In this document: positions 54,097 through 62,935 of the stretch, in pieces
Layout: every line of letters begins with the position of its first letter
Position numbering within the stretch: position 1 is the stretch's first letter
Assembly: GCA_964466465.1 (NCBI GenBank)
Contig: CAYXNJ010000007.1
Location: 1 to 64,000 of the forward strand
Direction: 5' to 3'
Source of the DNA: Sulfurospirillum sp964466465
GTDB lineage: Bacteria; Campylobacterota; Campylobacteria; Campylobacterales; Sulfurospirillaceae
Length of the DNA: 64,000 bases
Made by a program: the position numbers and the translations under genes
The notes under the pieces: generated by a model
Database searches by the model: none
Told to the model about the DNA's origin: nothing
The model's input: only the letters and a program-made list of their open reading frames with translations

Positions 54097-54764
54097 CCAA
54101 CCAGCTTATATCCAATCCCTCGAACCGAGTGGATGTATTCAGGGTTTTTAGAATCATCATTAATTTTTGCACGCAAACGACCAATGATAACATCTAGGCT
54201 TTTTGAGCCTTTGTCTTTGAGTGATTTACAGTTATACACAAGCTGCTCACGTGAGATAGAAAAACCATTTTGTTTAATCATATAAGAGAGTATCTCATAC
54301 TCTGCAGGTGTTAGGCTTAAAACTTCATTTTTAAAAGAGATCTCATGGCGCTTTTCATCCACAAAAAAGACACTTTGTGTTTGTTGTTCTTCAGGGGTAG
54401 AGCTTTTTTTATAACGACGAATCAAACTTTGAATACGCGCGTACATCTCTTTAGGATCATACGGTTTTGGAAGGTAATCATCCGCACCGATTTGAAGCCC
54501 AATGACTTTATCGCTGATATCGCTACGTGCAGAGGAGATAATAATAGGAATATCATATTTTGCAACAACCTCTTTACACACTTCAAGTCCATCCATACCT
54601 GGCAAGGTAAGATCTAAAATTAGAAGATCATACTTCTTAATTCCAGCACTTAAGCCTAAATAAGGATCTGCATAATTGGTAATTTTAATATTGTATTTTG
54701 CGAGGTATTCACTCAAAATCTCTGCAAATTCTTCATCATCTTCTATCATTAAGACATTAATCAT
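54093..54764 (-). CDS. racR: Response regulator RacR-like (OmpR family)
   Basis: 223 residues: receiver with E8/D9/D10, phosphoacceptor D51 in LILDLTLPGMDG, Lys in DDYLPKPYD, then a winged-helix DNA-binding domain (LTPAEYEILSYMIKQNG, SLDVIIGRLRAKI, VRGIGYKLVG). OmpR-type regulators bind tandem direct repeats one helical turn apart, which matches the TTAAC array found upstream of the neighbouring Spy-like gene. Confidence 0.88.
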   Translation of the reverse strand: MINVLMIEDDEEFAEILSEYLAKYNIKITNYADPYLGLSAGIKKYDLLILDLTLPGMDGLEVCKEVVAKYDIPIIISSARSDISDKVIGLQIGADDYLPKPYDPKEMYARIQSLIRRYKKSSTPEEQQTQSVFFVDEKRHEISFKNEVLSLTPAEYEILSYMIKQNGFSISREQLVYNCKSLKDKGSKSLDVIIGRLRAKINDDSKNPEYIHSVRGIGYKLVG

Positions 54765-54792
54765 TCTCTAACCTCATTGTAGGTTTTTTATA

Positions 54793-54798
54793 ATTATA
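54793..54798 (-). promoter_or_regulatory. Predicted -10 box for racRS
   Basis: Perfect TATAAT 28 bp upstream of the racR ATG and downstream of the spy terminator, so racRS-recR can be transcribed separately from the Spy-like gene. Confidence 0.55.
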
Positions 54799-54826
54799 CT
54801 GAATTTGGAAGAGTTTTAAAAAAAGA

Positions 54827-54844
54827 AGACCTCCGAAGAGGTCT
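54827..54844 (-). terminator. UUCG-loop terminator after the Spy-like gene
   Basis: On the minus strand, AGACCTC-TTCG-GAGGTCT (7 bp, stable UUCG tetraloop) is followed by TCTTTTTTT. It lies about 20 bp after the stop of the 54867-55379 gene. Confidence 0.85.
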
Positions 54845-54866
54845 AAAGAGGTATTACAATAAATTC

Positions 54867-55379
54867 TTATTTACTTGCAGGAGCAGCAGCAGGAGCCATA
54901 GGCATAGGTTTTTGTGGTTTTTGTGCCATCAATGTTTTAAGCTCGGCACGTTGTTCTTTGGTTAAGAGATTAAATACTTTTTCCATGTGATCTGCTTGAA
55001 GCGCTAACATCTTCTCGTGCATTTCATTATGAATCTTGATAAACTCTTTTTTGTTAAAAGAATCTGCACTCATCAAATCTTGCATTTTTGTCATCATTTT
55101 TGGATCATGAATTTTAGTCATTTCTAATTTCATTTCACTCTGTAAAACAGCGAGTTTATGACGTTGATCATCTGTAAGATTGAGTTGTTGAATCATCTGC
55201 ATACCCATCATACCGCCTTTACCACCGTGCATCATCATGCCAGCTCCACCCATACCACAGCCGCCTTGCATCATTCCCATACCTGATTGCATATTTTGGC
55301 ATTGACCGCCACCAAATGCGAAAGCGCTGGTTGTGCCAAGCGCAACTAATGTTGCTAGTGTTAAAATTGTCTTTTTCAT
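54867..55379 (-). CDS. Spy/CpxP-like periplasmic protein, Met/His rich
   Basis: 170 residues with a signal peptide (MKKTILTLATLVALGTTSAFA), a Met/Gly/His-rich stretch (QSGMGMMQGGCGMGGAGMM and following), then helices with two LTxxQ motifs, LTDDQR and LTKEQR, the hallmark of Spy/CpxP. Such proteins are ATP-independent periplasmic chaperones or metal-binding stress sensors; the Met/His/Cys-rich segment suggests copper or another soft metal. It is transcribed alone (terminator downstream) and its upstream region carries four phased TTAA(C/T) repeats. Not present in the C. jejuni racRS-dnaJ arrangement that I recall. Confidence 0.85.
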   Translation of the reverse strand: MKKTILTLATLVALGTTSAFAFGGGQCQNMQSGMGMMQGGCGMGGAGMMMHGGKGGMMGMQMIQQLNLTDDQRHKLAVLQSEMKLEMTKIHDPKMMTKMQDLMSADSFNKKEFIKIHNEMHEKMLALQADHMEKVFNLLTKEQRAELKTLMAQKPQKPMPMAPAAAPASK

Positions 55380-55408
55380 TGTGTACTCCTTAAAAGTTTT
55401 ATGATGAA

Positions 55409-55414
55409 ATAATA
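55409..55414 (-). promoter_or_regulatory. Predicted -10 box for the Spy-like gene
   Basis: TATTAT on the minus strand, 30 bp upstream of the ATG with an AAGGAG ribosome site between. The -35 region would fall at about 55432-55437, inside the repeat array. Confidence 0.5.
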
Positions 55415-55425
55415 CGCTCCTGCTC

Positions 55426-55462
55426 TTAACGAGCTTTTAACGGTTTGTTAATCAACCTTAAC
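55426..55462 (-). promoter_or_regulatory. Four phased TTAAC repeats, probable RacR operator
   Basis: Plus-strand TTAAC at 55426, TTAAC at 55437, TTAAT at 55448 and TTAAC at 55458, spaced 11, 11 and 10 bp, one helical turn each. In the direction of the Spy-like gene this is GTTAA-N5-ATTAA-N6-GTTAA-N6-GTTAA, reminiscent of the CpxR box GTAAA-N5-GTAAA. It overlaps the predicted -35 region, as for an activator. Confidence 0.6.
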
Positions 55463-55532
55463 AACCAAAATTTAAACTACTTTTTGATAAAATCTTGATC
55501 TTCAATTAAACTTACATGTAAAGAGAATAATA

Positions 55533-56666
55533 GTGGACCTAGAATATTACGAAGTACTGGAAATTACAAGATCTGCTGATGCGGCAGAGATTAAGAAGGC
55601 GTATAGAAGGCTTGCACTGCAATACCATCCTGATCGTAACCAAGGGGACAAAGAGGCTGAAGAAAAATTCAAAGCCATTAATGAAGCTTACCAAGTCCTA
55701 AGTGATGAACAAAAACGTGCCACATATGACCGTTATGGAAAACAAGGACTTGATTCTCAAGGCTTTAGCCACTTCTCCGATATGCGTTATGAAGATATTA
55801 TGGGTGATCTTGGCTCTATTTTTGAGTCTGTTTTTGGTGGAGGCTTTAGTAGTGGTGGTTTTGGAGGAAGTAGTTCTAAACAAAACCGAAAGTACAACCT
55901 TGACCTTGAAGCTGAAGTCACTTTAGCCTTTAATGAAGCCATTTTTGGCACAAAAAAAGAGGTCAGTTTTTCCTATAAAAAACCCTGCGAAACCTGTGAT
56001 GGTACAGGAAGCAAAGATAAATCTAAGGCAATATGTAAAGAGTGTAAAGGCAAAGGACAAGTATTTTACCGTCAAGGATTTATGACCTTTTCACAAACGT
56101 GTCCTGCGTGTAATGGAAAAGGAAGTGTCGTCACCAATCCATGCCCAAGTTGTAATGCCAAAGGCTTCACGCAAGTGGACGATAAAGTTACCATAGACAT
56201 ACCAGAAGGCATTGACAACAACAACCGTATTCGTGTTGCAGGACGTGGAAACATCGATGAAAGAGGTACAAGAGGCGATCTTTACATCTTAGTTCATGTC
56301 AAAGAAGATGAACATTTTGTACGTCACAATGATGATATTTACATCGAAGTGCCTGTATTCTTTACACAAGTAGCGCTTGGCGAAACCATTAAAATACCAA
56401 CCATTCGAGGCGAAACAGAGTTAGAACTTCCTCTTGGAGCAAAAGACAAACAACAGTTTATCTTCAAAAAAGAGGGTGTCAAAAATGTTCATACCCATCA
56501 ACTTGGCAGTATGATCGCACAAATTTCGATTCGTTACCCTAAAAAAATCACTAAAGAGCAAAAAGAATTACTTGAAAAACTCCAAGCAGAGTTTGGTATT
56601 GAGTCCAAGCATAAAGATGAGAAATTTGAAAGCGTGTTTGATAAAATCAAAAGCTGGTTTGACTAA
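55533..56666 (+). CDS. dnaJ: Chaperone protein DnaJ
   Basis: 377 residues from a GTG start with AAGAG upstream. J domain with the HPD triad (YHPDRNQGDKEAEEKF), Gly/Phe-rich region (FGGGFSSGGFGG), four zinc-finger repeats CETCDGTG, CKECKGKG, CPACNGKG, CPSCNAKG and C-terminal substrate domains. Hsp40 partner of DnaK. Divergent from the Spy-like gene, so both promoters share the 55380-55532 gap. dnaJ next to racR matches C. jejuni Cj1260c-Cj1261. Confidence 0.97.
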   Translation: MDLEYYEVLEITRSADAAEIKKAYRRLALQYHPDRNQGDKEAEEKFKAINEAYQVLSDEQKRATYDRYGKQGLDSQGFSHFSDMRYEDIMGDLGSIFESVFGGGFSSGGFGGSSSKQNRKYNLDLEAEVTLAFNEAIFGTKKEVSFSYKKPCETCDGTGSKDKSKAICKECKGKGQVFYRQGFMTFSQTCPACNGKGSVVTNPCPSCNAKGFTQVDDKVTIDIPEGIDNNNRIRVAGRGNIDERGTRGDLYILVHVKEDEHFVRHNDDIYIEVPVFFTQVALGETIKIPTIRGETELELPLGAKDKQQFIFKKEGVKNVHTHQLGSMIAQISIRYPKKITKEQKELLEKLQAEFGIESKHKDEKFESVFDKIKSWFD

Positions 56667-56669
56667 ATC

Positions 56670-57284
56670 ATGCAAGCAACCATAGAGTATCAAGGCGAAA
56701 CGCTTTGCTACTCTATCATCACTAACCGCCGTCTCAAACACCTCTACATCAAAATAGACCCCATTAAAGGGGTCATTGTCAAAACTCCTTCTTACACCAA
56801 AGAGTATATCCACGCACTGGTTCTTCAAAAAGCACAATGGATATTTTCCAAAATGAATGCGCTGCAAAAAAGAACAACACTCCCTTCTCTCTTTGAAGAC
56901 GAAGGGAAAGTCCTCTATTTGGGCGAAGCTATCTTACTTCATGCACATCAAACACCAGAAGCCTTTTACAAAGAAAAAACTATCCCCTTAGTCACACGCC
57001 TTGTGGAAGAATGGAGTTTTTTAATGGGGGTTAAACCAACCAAGATAAGCTTTCGTAAGGCAAAAAAACGATGGGGAAGTTGCTCACACACCAATGAGCT
57101 AAGCTTCAACCTCAGCCTTGCACAATTGCCCTTAGAATGCGTTACCTACATCGTTATTCACGAACTATCACATATTGAGCATAAACATCATCAAAAAGCG
57201 TTTTGGGAGTGTGTGAAAGAATTTATGCCAGAATATAAACAGTGTGAAAGATTACTTAAAAACTATTCACCAACACTGAGTTAA
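56670..57284 (+). CDS. YgjP-like (DUF45/M48-type) metallopeptidase
   Basis: 204 residues. RKAKKRWGSCSHTNELSFN and the zinc motif VIHELSHIEHKHHQKAFWECV (quoted in part; HELSH with a further His) define the YgjP/SprT-like family of predicted zinc proteases. Biological target unknown. It starts 3 bp after dnaJ, so it is probably co-expressed with the chaperone, and its end overlaps the convergent mntP stop by 4 bp. Confidence 0.9.
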   Translation: MQATIEYQGETLCYSIITNRRLKHLYIKIDPIKGVIVKTPSYTKEYIHALVLQKAQWIFSKMNALQKRTTLPSLFEDEGKVLYLGEAILLHAHQTPEAFYKEKTIPLVTRLVEEWSFLMGVKPTKISFRKAKKRWGSCSHTNELSFNLSLAQLPLECVTYIVIHELSHIEHKHHQKAFWECVKEFMPEYKQCERLLKNYSPTLS

Positions 57285-57820
57285 AAGAATAAAATTCTAA
57301 AACCAATAGCAACTAAGACCACTCCACCAAAAATCTCTGCTTTACTTTCCAACCATGTACCACTTAATTTTCCCACATAGACCCCTATGAAACTAATGAT
57401 AAACGTTGTAAGTCCAATAATACCGCATGCAAGAAGTGGATGGAGGTCTAAAAGCATCAAACTAAATCCAGCTGCCATAGCATCAATGCTCGTTGCAATG
57501 GCAAGGGTAAGCATCACTTTATTGGTAATCTTTGCAAGCTCTTCTTCCACCCCCTCATTGACACCTTCATAAATCATTTTAGCGCCAATAAGCAATAAAA
57601 GACCAAACGCGATGTAGTGTGCGTATTCGCTTACAAAACCTAATAGCCCACGTCCACCAAGATACCCAATAAGTGGCATTAATGCTTGAAAAATACCAAA
57701 AAAGAATCCTGCTTTAAGGGCTAATGTTTTTGTACTCTCACCATTCTTAGAGCCCAACCCGATGGAAACAGCAAACGCATCCATACTAAGGGCAAATGCC
57801 AACAACAACACTTCTATCAT
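57281..57820 (-). CDS. mntP: Manganese efflux pump MntP
   Basis: 179 residues from ATG at 57820 (MIEVLLLAFALSMDAFAVSIG), which overlaps the polA stop as ATGA; the frame extends 5 codons more. Six helices; the twin Asp-containing motifs ALSMDAFAVSIGLG and ATSIDAMAAGFSL are characteristic. Exports Mn2+. No yybP-ykoY-like leader is present because it is coupled to polA. Confidence 0.92.
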   Translation of the reverse strand: MIEVLLLAFALSMDAFAVSIGLGSKNGESTKTLALKAGFFFGIFQALMPLIGYLGGRGLLGFVSEYAHYIAFGLLLLIGAKMIYEGVNEGVEEELAKITNKVMLTLAIATSIDAMAAGFSLMLLDLHPLLACGIIGLTTFIISFIGVYVGKLSGTWLESKAEIFGGVVLVAIGFRILFF

Positions 57821-60474
57821 TTCAACTCTCCCCAATTATTGCCTATTGCAATGGAAACTTTAAGTGGCACTTTGAGGGTGTAAATCTCTTCCATAACCTT
57901 TTGTGCAGCTTTTGCAAAGGCTTCTGCCTTCTCTTCTTTTACCTCAAAGATGAGTTCATCGTGAATTTGAAGTAAAAGCTTTGCCTCATCATCCACCAGT
58001 GTTGTCATAATTTTATTCATAGAGAGTTTAATAAGGTCTGCCGCACTGCCTTGAAAAACCGTATTGACCGCTTCACGAAGGTAACCTGCGTATTGCATTG
58101 CATTGGCATGTTCAAAATCAAAAAAACGCTTACGTCCTAAGAGTGTTTGAACAAAACCTTTCTCTTTCGCCGTGTCTGCGACGGCTGTAAGGTAATTTTT
58201 AATGGTTGGAAACGTTGCAAAATAACTCTCTATATAACTCTTTGCTTCTTTCATCGAGATACCAATGGTCTCAGAAAGACGCTTAGGTCCCATGCCATAC
58301 AAAAGCCCAAAGTTGATGCTTTTTGCCACACCACGTTTTGCCACTGCTTCTTCTTCTCCAAAGAGTTTTAAGGCGGTCTCTTTATGAATGTCTTTACCCG
58401 TTCTAAACGCTTCTACCATCGCTTCATCACCACTAAAATGTGCCAATAAACGAAGTTCAATTTGTGAGTAGTCTATGCCGATAAGTTTATACCCCTCTTT
58501 GGCAATAAAACCACCACGTACCTCACGTCCCAACTCTGTTTTGACAGGGATATTTTGTAAGTTTGGATCTTTAGAGCTTAGACGTCCCGTTGCTGTTCCT
58601 GTTTGCATAAATGAAGTATGCACACGTCCAAGAGGGGATTCTTTTGAGAGTTTTAAAAGTGGCTCAATGTAGGTAGAGCGCAATTTATAAAGTTCTCTGT
58701 ATTCTAAAATTTTAGCAATACTTGGATGCTTATCGAAAAGTTCATTGAGAACATTTTCATCCGTGCTGTAACCTGTTTTTGTTTTTTTCACCGTAGGAAG
58801 TCCTAATTGTTCAAACAAAACAGCGCCTAATTGCTGTGTCGAATTGAGGTTAAACGTTGTTTCACACAGTGCAAAAATTTCTGTTTTTAGAGCTTCTATG
58901 GCATGATCGGTTCGCTTTAAAAGTTTCTCAAAATAAGCTCCATCGACCTTGATACCCTCTTTTTCCATTTTCATCAGTGTTTTGATAAACGGAAACTCTA
59001 CCTCTTTGGCAAGATCAAGCAAAGCAGGCTCTAACATCTCATGCAATTTATGATACAGCTTTAATGTCATCCACGCATCTTCAGCGGCGTATTCGCATGC
59101 TTTTTCAAGTGCAACCGTACTAAAGTTTTCACCCTTGCCTACTACATCTTTAAACTTAACCATAGAGTGATTAAAAAAGCGAAGTGCTAAGGTATCAAGT
59201 CCTACACTGCTTTCTGGATTTAGAAGCCATGCGAGAAGCATTGTATCGGCGTAAATAGACACATCACGGATGCCAAAATTGTTTTCAACAACAGCAAGAT
59301 CATACTTAAGATTTTGTCCTACAATTTTATGGCGTAACAGTGCATGAAGCGCACGTTTGGCATCTTCTAAATTAATCTGTTCTCCCACGCCCAAATAGTA
59401 GTGTGCAATCGGTACATAATACGCTTCTTTTTCATTTATTGCAAAAGAGAAACCTACAATTTTGGCGTTATAGGCATCAAGCGCATTGGTCTCGGTATCA
59501 AACGCTACAATAGACCCCTCTTCCATTCCCTCAATGATGTTAAACAACATCTTCGCATCATCGACTAAGATCGCTTTAAAACTATTACTCGCCTCTTCTT
59601 TTGGCTTTGCGTGTAACGCTTCATTGCGTACACGAGAAAGCATATGACGTAGTTCATATTTTTCCAATTCATCAGCGATGTTTATCAAAGGATTATCACA
59701 AGGGAAATGAAACGATTCAAATTTATCGGCAATACTCAGTGAATCATCTAGGCGCACCAGTTGTTTACTTAAAAAGGCGTTATTACGTCCTTCTTCAAGC
59801 ATACTCTGCACGCGAGGATTTCCAACACGCTCCAAGTTTGCATAAACATTTTCCATACTTCCAAAATCATCTAAAAGCTTTTTAGCCCCTTTTGGACCAA
59901 TGCCTTTAACTCCAGGGATGTTATCGGCGGTATCGCCTACGAGTGAGAGATATTCATTAATTTTATTGGGATACACACCAAATTTTTCAAAACATTTTTC
60001 AGTATCAACTTCACTTTTTTTCATAGGATCGTAAATAACAACTCGTCCGTCATCAATGAGTTGATAAAGATCTTTATCGTGCGTTACAATGCGTACTTTA
60101 ATATCGTGGCTTTTAGCAAAGCGTACTGCAGAAGCGATGACATCATCGGCTTCATACCCCTCTTCGCTGTAACATTTAAAGCCCATTTTTTCAATCCATG
60201 AAATTGCTACAGGAAGTTGGCGCTTCAAATCTTCAGGGGCTTCAGGACGGTTGGCTTTATAGTTTGGGTCTATGGTATGGCGAAAATTTTTACCTTTGCT
60301 ATCCAGCGCAAACATCAAATAATCGGTGTCGTGCTCGTTTTTAATCGCATAGATAAAATTAGCAAACCCTGTTAAAAGCCCTGTGGGGAACCCTTGGGAG
60401 TTACGTAGTTGTGGTAACGCATAGTAATTTCTAAAAAAAAAGCCAAAGGTATCAATAATAGTAAGTGTTTTCAC
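57817..60474 (-). CDS. polA: DNA polymerase I
   Basis: 885 residues. N-terminal 5' nuclease (about 1-290, with DRHKTIDPNYK-type helical arch residues and GVKGIGPKGAKKLL helix-hairpin-helix), a 3'-5' exonuclease domain with intact FDTETNALD near 328 and YAAEDAW, and the family A polymerase with DYSQIELRLLAHFSGD near 678 and QIHDELIFE near 841. Proofreading residues look intact, unlike in several other bacterial Pol I enzymes. Follows the HDOD gene by 23 bp. Confidence 0.97.
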   Translation of the reverse strand: MKTLTIIDTFGFFFRNYYALPQLRNSQGFPTGLLTGFANFIYAIKNEHDTDYLMFALDSKGKNFRHTIDPNYKANRPEAPEDLKRQLPVAISWIEKMGFKCYSEEGYEADDVIASAVRFAKSHDIKVRIVTHDKDLYQLIDDGRVVIYDPMKKSEVDTEKCFEKFGVYPNKINEYLSLVGDTADNIPGVKGIGPKGAKKLLDDFGSMENVYANLERVGNPRVQSMLEEGRNNAFLSKQLVRLDDSLSIADKFESFHFPCDNPLINIADELEKYELRHMLSRVRNEALHAKPKEEASNSFKAILVDDAKMLFNIIEGMEEGSIVAFDTETNALDAYNAKIVGFSFAINEKEAYYVPIAHYYLGVGEQINLEDAKRALHALLRHKIVGQNLKYDLAVVENNFGIRDVSIYADTMLLAWLLNPESSVGLDTLALRFFNHSMVKFKDVVGKGENFSTVALEKACEYAAEDAWMTLKLYHKLHEMLEPALLDLAKEVEFPFIKTLMKMEKEGIKVDGAYFEKLLKRTDHAIEALKTEIFALCETTFNLNSTQQLGAVLFEQLGLPTVKKTKTGYSTDENVLNELFDKHPSIAKILEYRELYKLRSTYIEPLLKLSKESPLGRVHTSFMQTGTATGRLSSKDPNLQNIPVKTELGREVRGGFIAKEGYKLIGIDYSQIELRLLAHFSGDEAMVEAFRTGKDIHKETALKLFGEEEAVAKRGVAKSINFGLLYGMGPKRLSETIGISMKEAKSYIESYFATFPTIKNYLTAVADTAKEKGFVQTLLGRKRFFDFEHANAMQYAGYLREAVNTVFQGSAADLIKLSMNKIMTTLVDDEAKLLLQIHDELIFEVKEEKAEAFAKAAQKVMEEIYTLKVPLKVSIAIGNNWGELK

Positions 60475-60497
60475 GAAAGCGCCTTTATGGGTAAGGG

Positions 60498-61307
60498 TTA
60501 GTAGTATTCTTTGAGTTTGCCAATCACTTCAAGGAAAGAGTTTTTGTCCACGTTCTCTTTTTCCAAAAGGTTAAGTGCCAAATTCACACTTCGTTCACTG
60601 AGGGGTGCATTGATAGGGATGGCGGTTTTCACGACTTTAAGTGCAAAAGCATAAGGACGTATTTCTTCTGGAATAGCACCTAGAGCATCTGAATAGGCAA
60701 TGGCTTCGACCATTTTTTCTTCAAACTTCCAATGTTTAAAAATAAGTGCAGCCACTTCACTGCTTGTGATACGTACAAACATACGTTCTACATCTGCGAT
60801 ATTGGTGCTATTTTCAATTTCTGATCTAAATTGATACGTTTCATTATTTTTTACAATTTCATCAGCGATTAGAATTTTCCCTGTTTCTTGCAAAAGTGCT
60901 GCAAGAAACAGAAAATCTGTTTTTGAAGAATCAATCTTGCTGTACCACTGCAACATAAGTGCACTTTGTAAACTTGAAATTGCAGCAAACTCTTCAGGAG
61001 TGACACCATAAGGTGCCATATCAACATTGAGAAGCTTCTTGATAGACATATCAGTGACTAAAGAACGTGTCGTGGACATCCCAAAAAGACTAACGGCTTG
61101 CGTTACATTTTTAATCTCACGTCTAAAACCATACAGAGGAGAATTTGCCACTTTTAACAGATTGGCAACGAGCATAGGATCTTCTTCAATGACTCGAGCA
61201 AGGTCACTAATGCTTGCATTTGGATCTTGACAGATCAAACTCATCTGATAAAAACTTTTAGGAAGTGGAGGAAGTGCTTTGATGCGCTCAGCTATCTCTT
61301 CTAGCAT
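60498..61307 (-). CDS. HDOD domain signalling protein
   Basis: 269 residues, almost wholly one HDOD domain: LPPLPKSFYQMSLICQDPNAS, VIEEDPMLVANLLKVANSPLYGF and AVSLFGMSTTRSLVTDMSI are the standard N-terminal features. The HD metal residues are not obvious, as usual for HDOD. Such proteins are scaffolds in signalling and motility. It heads a transcript with polA and mntP. Confidence 0.92.
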   Translation of the reverse strand: MLEEIAERIKALPPLPKSFYQMSLICQDPNASISDLARVIEEDPMLVANLLKVANSPLYGFRREIKNVTQAVSLFGMSTTRSLVTDMSIKKLLNVDMAPYGVTPEEFAAISSLQSALMLQWYSKIDSSKTDFLFLAALLQETGKILIADEIVKNNETYQFRSEIENSTNIADVERMFVRITSSEVAALIFKHWKFEEKMVEAIAYSDALGAIPEEIRPYAFALKVVKTAIPINAPLSERSVNLALNLLEKENVDKNSFLEVIGKLKEYY

Positions 61308-61334
61308 ATCATCTCTCTTTATGAATTTGTCAAG

Positions 61335-61340
61335 ATTATA
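61335..61340 (-). promoter_or_regulatory. Predicted -10 box for the HDOD-polA-mntP operon
   Basis: Perfect TATAAT 27 bp upstream of the HDOD ATG, directly after the symporter terminator. Confidence 0.55.
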
Positions 61341-61357
61341 GCGCGCTTTAGTTAAAA

Positions 61358-61388
61358 AGCTAATGAGAGAAGCCTCCTCTCATTAGCT
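61358..61388 (-). terminator. Terminator after the first symporter gene
   Basis: 12-bp stem AGCTAATGAGAG / CTCTCATTAGCT with a 7-nt loop, followed on the minus strand by TTTTTAAC. The same stem recurs at 62901-62926. Confidence 0.85.
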
Positions 61389-61400
61389 AAAATATATCTA

Positions 61401-62762
61401 TCAACCAGGGATGGTGTCTTCAACGCTTTCTGGATGATCCAATGCGCGTTTGAATTTTTTCATATCAATCTGTTTGTCCCACACACCAACAAAAACAGTT
61501 GCAACTGCATTTCCACACAAGTTACCAACCGCTCTCATCTCGCTCATAAACTTATCAACGCCCAAAAGTACCGCAACTGTTGCTACGGGAATGGCTCCAC
61601 CCATTGCAGAAAGAGTACCTGCTAGAATGATGATTCCAGAACCTGTCACACCAACAGCCCCTTTTGAGGTCACCATCAAAATCAAAATTATGCTCATTTG
61701 CTCACTTAAGCTTAAAGGGACATTGAACGCTTGGGAGAGGAAGATAATAGAAAGCGCTAGATAGATATTAGTACAGCCAAGATTGAAAGAATACCCCGTA
61801 GGAATAACAAGTCCCGTAGTTCCTCTGCTGACACCCGCAGATTCAAGCCTTCTCATCAGTGGTGCTAATGCTGCTTCACTTGAAGAGGTTGCAAAAACAA
61901 TGAGTACTTCTTTGGCAATAAAACGCATAAATTTAAAAACATTAATCTTATAAAACCACAATATAATTCCCAGTACACCAAAAGTAAACACGAGTACAGA
62001 GACCAGCATAACGCCCAATAAATTTGCCATACCAATCAGTGAAGCAATCCCAAATTTACCAATCAAAAACGCCATGGCACTAAAACTCGCAATGGGACTT
62101 GACCACATGATGAGTGTTAAAATTTTAAAGAAGAAATTTTGAGCTTTTTCTAATGGTTTTAAAATGCGAGATTTGTATTTTCCACCAAATGCAGAGATTA
62201 AAATCGCCAACACTAATGCCATAACAAGCACTTTGAGAGTATCACCATGAAGGAATGGAGTAATGGGGTCTGTAGGGATAGCATTCTTAAGAATTGTCCA
62301 TGCTGAGCCAACTTCTTGTTTGCCTTGTGTAAAGCTTTCAACACTAGAGGCATCTAGGGATTCAACTAAAAGATTCATCCCAACACCAGGGCGAAGAACA
62401 TTACCAAAAAAGACACCAATGGCAAGGGCAAACGTACTGACCACTTCAAAGTAGATAAAGGCTTTTATCCCGATAGAGCCAACCTCTTTAAGGCTCTCTA
62501 ATCCAACAATTCCTGTGATAATCGTTAAAAAGATAATCGGTCCAACCAACCATTTAAGAACCTGAATAAACCAATCAATACCTGGTTTTGCTTTCATCGC
62601 ACTAGAAGGATCAATCATACCAAATACAACACCTGAAATAATCGCTACCACAACCCAAAAAGCCAAACTTTTTATCGTGTAGTGCTTCCAATCTTTCTTG
62701 CCTTTTTTTTTCTTACTTGTACTACTCAACGGGAACCCTTTAATACTTTGAAACCATCCCAA
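61401..62762 (-). CDS. Dicarboxylate/amino acid:cation symporter, copy 1
   Basis: 453 residues of the DAACS (GltP/DctA) family. After a basic N-terminus with KKKKGKK come about eight helices, the SSSEAALAPLMRRLE serine-rich hairpin, the substrate region GYSFNLGCTNIYLALSIIFLSQ and the HP2 segment TSKGAVGVTGSGIIILAGTLSAMG. Imports a dicarboxylate, glutamate or aspartate with Na+ or H+; the substrate is not decided by sequence. It is closely similar to the next gene upstream. Confidence 0.93.
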   Translation of the reverse strand: MGWFQSIKGFPLSSTSKKKKGKKDWKHYTIKSLAFWVVVAIISGVVFGMIDPSSAMKAKPGIDWFIQVLKWLVGPIIFLTIITGIVGLESLKEVGSIGIKAFIYFEVVSTFALAIGVFFGNVLRPGVGMNLLVESLDASSVESFTQGKQEVGSAWTILKNAIPTDPITPFLHGDTLKVLVMALVLAILISAFGGKYKSRILKPLEKAQNFFFKILTLIMWSSPIASFSAMAFLIGKFGIASLIGMANLLGVMLVSVLVFTFGVLGIILWFYKINVFKFMRFIAKEVLIVFATSSSEAALAPLMRRLESAGVSRGTTGLVIPTGYSFNLGCTNIYLALSIIFLSQAFNVPLSLSEQMSIILILMVTSKGAVGVTGSGIIILAGTLSAMGGAIPVATVAVLLGVDKFMSEMRAVGNLCGNAVATVFVGVWDKQIDMKKFKRALDHPESVEDTIPG

Positions 62763-62900
62763 GCTCTCTAAAAAACTTAATAATGCGTTTGAAAAGCGTT
62801 ATTCTAAGATACATAAATTTTATTATGACATACGCAAGGGGACTTTAATGAGATTTTTGAAGAAATTTATGAGAGAAAAAAGTGTTTATTGGAAAGAAAA

Positions 62901-62926
62901 GCTAATGAGAGAAGCCTCTCATTAGC
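62901..62926 (-). terminator. Terminator after the second symporter gene
   Basis: Perfect 11-bp stem GCTAATGAGAG / CTCTCATTAGC with an AAGC loop, followed on the minus strand by TTTTCTTTCC; nearly identical to the one at 61358-61388. Confidence 0.85.
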
Positions 62927-62935
62927 CAAGTCATA

